This document shows, piece after piece, positions 15,432-17,269 of a stretch of 17,269 bases of DNA. A model generated the notes under the pieces. The model was not told where the DNA came from, did not search any database, and saw nothing but the letters and a program-made list of their open reading frames with translations. Origin of the DNA: Desulfobulbaceae bacterium (GTDB lineage: Bacteria; Desulfobacterota; Desulfobulbia; Desulfobulbales; Desulfurivibrionaceae). Position 1 is the stretch's first letter. Each line of letters starts with the position of its first letter. The translations under genes and the position numbers were made by a program. The DNA is taken from NCBI GenBank assembly GCA_003517965.1, contig DOZO01000041.1, positions 1 through 17,269 of the forward strand, read 5' to 3'.

Positions 15432-16112
15432 TTAATCCAGCTGTTGCAGGATCGATTCGGTTACTGCCTTGATGGAGATTGAGCCATCCACGGAGATCAC
15501 CTTGGCACCCCCGGCCTTCTTGAAGTAATTGACGGCGGCCATGGTGCCGGTTGTCTCGTCGTAGTAGATGTCGTGTCGCTTGTTGATCGCCTCTTCGTCC
15601 TGATCATCGGCCCTGGCGCTCAGTTCACCGCCGCAGACCCGGCAGACCAGGCGGCCGTCTTTTTCTACCGGTTTAATGGCTTCAAAGGCGATGTGGTTGG
15701 GGTGGTTGTTGTCGTTGGCGCAGAGGCGGCGGCCCATGATCCTCTCTTTGGCGATCTGGCGATCAAGCAGGAGCTCGATCACATAGGTCAGGGGCATATC
15801 CGCCTCTTTCAGCGCCTGATTCAACGCCTCAGCCTGGGCCAGAGAACGGGGGAAGCCGTCCAGCAGCCAACCTTTGTCTTTGGATTTTTTCAGGGTTTCC
15901 AGAACCATGGGGATGGTGATCTCGTCGGGAACCAGATCGCCGCGCTCGATGAAGGCCTTGGCTTTCATGCCCAGTTCAGTGCCGCCCTTGATGTGCTCAC
16001 GAAAGATAGCGCCTGATTCAATATGGTTGACATTGTACTTGTCCTTGACAATGGCGCCCTGGGTGCCCTTGCCGCTTCCATTTGGCCCGAAGGCCAGAAT
16101 GTTTACCGCCAT
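15432..16112 (-). CDS. adk: Adenylate kinase
   Basis: This 226-residue enzyme interconverts ATP + AMP and 2 ADP in the cytoplasm. Visible are the P-loop GPNGSGKG (9-16; most enzymes have GPPGAGKG), the AMP-site segment HIESGAIFREHI (~30-41), DGFPR (85-89), GRRLC at the start of the lid, and RADDQDEEAINKR (~167-179) at its end. The lid (about 131-165) carries C131, C157 and C160, suggestive of a structural metal site with a fourth ligand perhaps from H137 or H140; standard Zn lids have CX2C...CX2C/D, so this is a variant. The style is that of deltaproteobacterial sulfate reducers and is my main taxonomic clue. The start is supported by AAAAAGGAG seven bases upstream. It is convergent with the acyltransferase and separated from it by the terminator. 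Confidence 0.95.
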   Translation of the reverse strand: MAVNILAFGPNGSGKGTQGAIVKDKYNVNHIESGAIFREHIKGGTELGMKAKAFIERGDLVPDEITIPMVLETLKKSKDKGWLLDGFPRSLAQAEALNQALKEADMPLTYVIELLLDRQIAKERIMGRRLCANDNNHPNHIAFEAIKPVEKDGRLVCRVCGGELSARADDQDEEAINKRHDIYYDETTGTMAAVNYFKKAGGAKVISVDGSISIKAVTESILQQLD

Positions 16113-16336
16113 GATGATTCTCCTTTTTCAATACAGTGATATGTTGGCAGGAACGCCTGATGCGCCCGTTTCATGGATAATAAATGTGGCGAATATATAC
16201 CGAAAAATGGATTGAGGCCAGAAAAAATAATTTCATCAGGCAGATCGAGACAGGCGGTGGCGGCTGAGGCTGGTCAAGGGCGAACAAGGCTCGAGCGGGA
16301 GCCTTGTCGTAGCGAACAGTTGGGTAATTGGCTTGT
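16113..16336. other. Intergenic region upstream of adk with a perfect hairpin
   Basis: About 220 bases with no convincing gene. It should contain the adk promoter on the minus strand; AT-rich TATATA-like sequences near 16194-16200 are possible -10 elements. A perfect 9-bp stem with a 6-base loop (16284-16307; ACAAGGCTC ... GAGCCTTGT) lies 30 bases after the end of the 37-residue minus-strand gene and could terminate or stabilise its transcript, but it has no T-run. Confidence 0.4.
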
Positions 16337-16450
16337 TTATTTGTTATGCAGGGCGCAAAATTCTCTAATCAGCAGGTTGCGGGCGACCAGTTCCAGCTTG
16401 AAGTAAAAAGGACTTTGCATAAGAATCTGTATGGCTTTTTGCGGGGTCAT
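16337..16450 (-). CDS. Small protein (37 aa) with strong Shine-Dalgarno
   Basis: The reading frame starts MTPQKAIQILMQSPFYFKLE and ends NLLIREFCALHNK. AAAAGGAGAAGACC stands directly before the ATG, a near-perfect ribosome binding site, which is the main argument that the ORF is real. The sequence is a two-helix design, with a first helix (PQKAIQILMQ), an SPFYFKL turn and a second helix (VARNLLIREFCAL). It has no signal peptide or transmembrane span. I cannot name a family. It lies in a gap of over 500 bases between adk and the potassium channel that has no other credible gene on this strand. The single Cys near the C-terminus is notable but without a partner motif. Confidence 0.6.
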   Translation of the reverse strand: MTPQKAIQILMQSPFYFKLELVARNLLIREFCALHNK

Positions 16451-16535
16451 GGTCTTCTCCTTTTCTGCTAATCGTTGCTCGTCGCGCTTGCTGGGTCATT
16501 TACTTATCTCATCGGAGATTTTGTGGGAAAACTGT

Positions 16536-16555
16536 AACAGGTATTCTTACCTGTT
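16536..16555. promoter_or_regulatory. Perfect inverted repeat upstream of the potassium channel gene
   Basis: AACAGGTA and TACCTGTT form a perfect 8-bp dyad with a four-base TTCT centre, about 80 bases before the channel start. It could be an operator for a dimeric regulator or an RNA hairpin in the leader. There is no adjoining T-run on either strand long enough for a terminator. Confidence 0.45.
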
Positions 16556-16570
16556 GAGAGCATTGGGAAA

Positions 16571-16630
16571 ATGCCTTACTATGACAAGCAGGATGTACAG
16601 CTGCTTTTGAAACGTCTCCGAATCCCTTGA
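16571..16630 (+). CDS. Possible 19-residue leader peptide before the potassium channel gene
   Basis: ATG 16571 opens MPYYDKQDVQLLLKRLRIP and ends at TGA 16628-16630, seven bases before the channel ATG. The channel's presumed Shine-Dalgarno (GAGG, 16629-16632) overlaps this stop codon, an arrangement that allows translational coupling. Its own start has only a weak GGGA upstream, and a short ORF of this size is easily random. Confidence 0.3.
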   Translation: MPYYDKQDVQLLLKRLRIP

Positions 16631-16637
16631 GGCTTGC

Positions 16638-17269
16638 ATGCAAAAAATCTTTTTCGCCATCTTCATGTTGATTCTGATTCTGTGCATCGGCACCTCCGGA
16701 TACATGCTGATTGAACACGGTTCCTTTATCGACAGCCTGTACATGTCGGTGATCACTATTACCACGGTGGGCTACGGGGAGATTATCCCTTTAAGTTCGG
16801 CGGGTCGTTTGTTTACCATCTGCCTTATTCTGGTCGGGGTCGGCTTCGTTCTCTATCTGGTGGGTGAGGTCACGGAGTCCATGGTTGAAGGGGGCTTACG
16901 GAAAATCATGGGGAGGAACAACATGGAAAAGAAGGTGGCAGCCTTGAAAGACCACTACATTGTCTGCGGCTTTGGCCGGATCGGCAAGGTTATCTGCAAG
17001 AATCTCAAAGAAAACAAATTTCCTTTTGTCATCGTAGAAAGCGATCCTCTGGAGGTGCAGAAGATCGATGAACTCGGCTATCTGGCCTTGCTCGGCAACG
17101 CTTCCAGCGATGAGATGCTGCTCAAGGCGGGGATCAAAGAGGCCAAGGGCCTGATCGCTGTAGTCTCCTCCGACGCGGAAAACGTCTATATAATTCTTTC
17201 GGCCAAAGGGCTGAATCCCAATCTTTTCATCATGGCCCGTTCCAGCGGGGCGGATGGTTCGGAGACCAA
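16638..17269 (+). CDS. Two-helix potassium channel with RCK (TrkA-N) domain, 3' partial
   Basis: 210 residues are visible and the gene continues beyond the window. The ATG at 16638 is the only start after the in-frame stop at 16608. TM1 is ~4-24, the pore loop and selectivity filter TTVGYGE are at 42-48, and TM2 is ~57-78: the minimal channel topology of MthK. A short linker leads to an RCK domain from ~105, with the Rossmann motif GFGRIG (111-116) and an acidic residue at the end of the second strand (VIVESD, E134) that suits NAD(H) or nucleotide binding. The protein passes K+ across the inner membrane and is gated by ligand binding to the RCK ring. Met96, between pore and RCK domain, has GGGGAGGA (16910-16917) five bases before it, so a soluble RCK subunit may also be made. 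Confidence 0.9.
   Translation, partial: MQKIFFAIFMLILILCIGTSGYMLIEHGSFIDSLYMSVITITTVGYGEIIPLSSAGRLFTICLILVGVGFVLYLVGEVTESMVEGGLRKIMGRNNMEKKVAALKDHYIVCGFGRIGKVICKNLKENKFPFVIVESDPLEVQKIDELGYLALLGNASSDEMLLKAGIKEAKGLIAVVSSDAENVYIILSAKGLNPNLFIMARSSGADGSET

Noticed and set aside
15573..16016. Plus-strand ORF antisense to adk
   Set aside because: It is a shadow of a clearly recognisable adenylate kinase.
16173..16406. 77-codon plus-strand ORF in the adk upstream region
   Set aside because: It has no ribosome binding site, overlaps the better-supported minus-strand small gene, and has unremarkable composition.

Overview
The window looks like chromosomal DNA of a Gram-negative, probably Desulfobacterota (Desulfobulbales- or Desulfovibrio-like) bacterium. 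The best taxonomic clue is the adenylate kinase, which has a GPNGSGKG P-loop and a Cys-containing lid of the type I associate with sulfate-reducing deltaproteobacteria. A GWSGSLRPSK-type C-terminal domain in the RCC1 protein fits the same group. The assignment is an inference from protein style, not from a marker gene. Most of the DNA is GC-rich; the small toxin-antitoxin island at about 6.96-8.2 kb is visibly more AT-rich.

Layout. 1-6777 is the 3' end of a giant, highly repetitive beta-strand-repeat adhesin; its start lies upstream of the window. It contains a macro-duplication of about 2.8-2.9 kb with nested modules of about 145 residues, and ends in a short acidic stretch plus five arginines. 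6781-8347 is an accessory island. It holds a strong terminator, a brnT-type toxin gene broken by a frameshift with its ribbon-helix-helix antitoxin, a hicAB pair and a 51-codon orphan ORF. Two identical 33-bp inverted-repeat pairs (REP/BIME-like) bracket the island, and a diverged single copy lies between the two toxin-antitoxin modules. 8381-11288 encodes exported or envelope proteins: an IalB-family periplasmic protein, an RCC1-repeat protein with a Pro/Ala/Ser linker and a C-terminal beta domain, and, overlapping its stop codon, a protein that reads as SecB-like domain + one transmembrane helix + SPOR-like domain. 11420-15357 is a same-strand cluster of a SapC-family protein, a conserved-looking unknown, uvrB and a DUF374-type lysophospholipid acyltransferase overlapping uvrB. 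A hairpin with a T-run on the minus strand separates it from convergent adk (15432-16112, minus). 16337-16450 (minus) is a 37-residue protein with a very good ribosome binding site. The window ends inside a two-helix potassium channel with an RCK domain.

How the genes relate. The adhesin, SapC-family protein, IalB protein, RCC1 protein and SecB/SPOR protein all point to the cell envelope, but only RCC1-SecB/SPOR (1-bp overlap) and uvrB-acyltransferase (10-bp overlap) show tight physical coupling. The most novel-looking items are the membrane-anchored SecB-SPOR fusion and its coupling to the RCC1 protein. Next are the internal Shine-Dalgarno/ATG at the RCK boundary of the potassium channel (an MthK-like arrangement) and the toxin-antitoxin island bracketed by identical inverted repeats.
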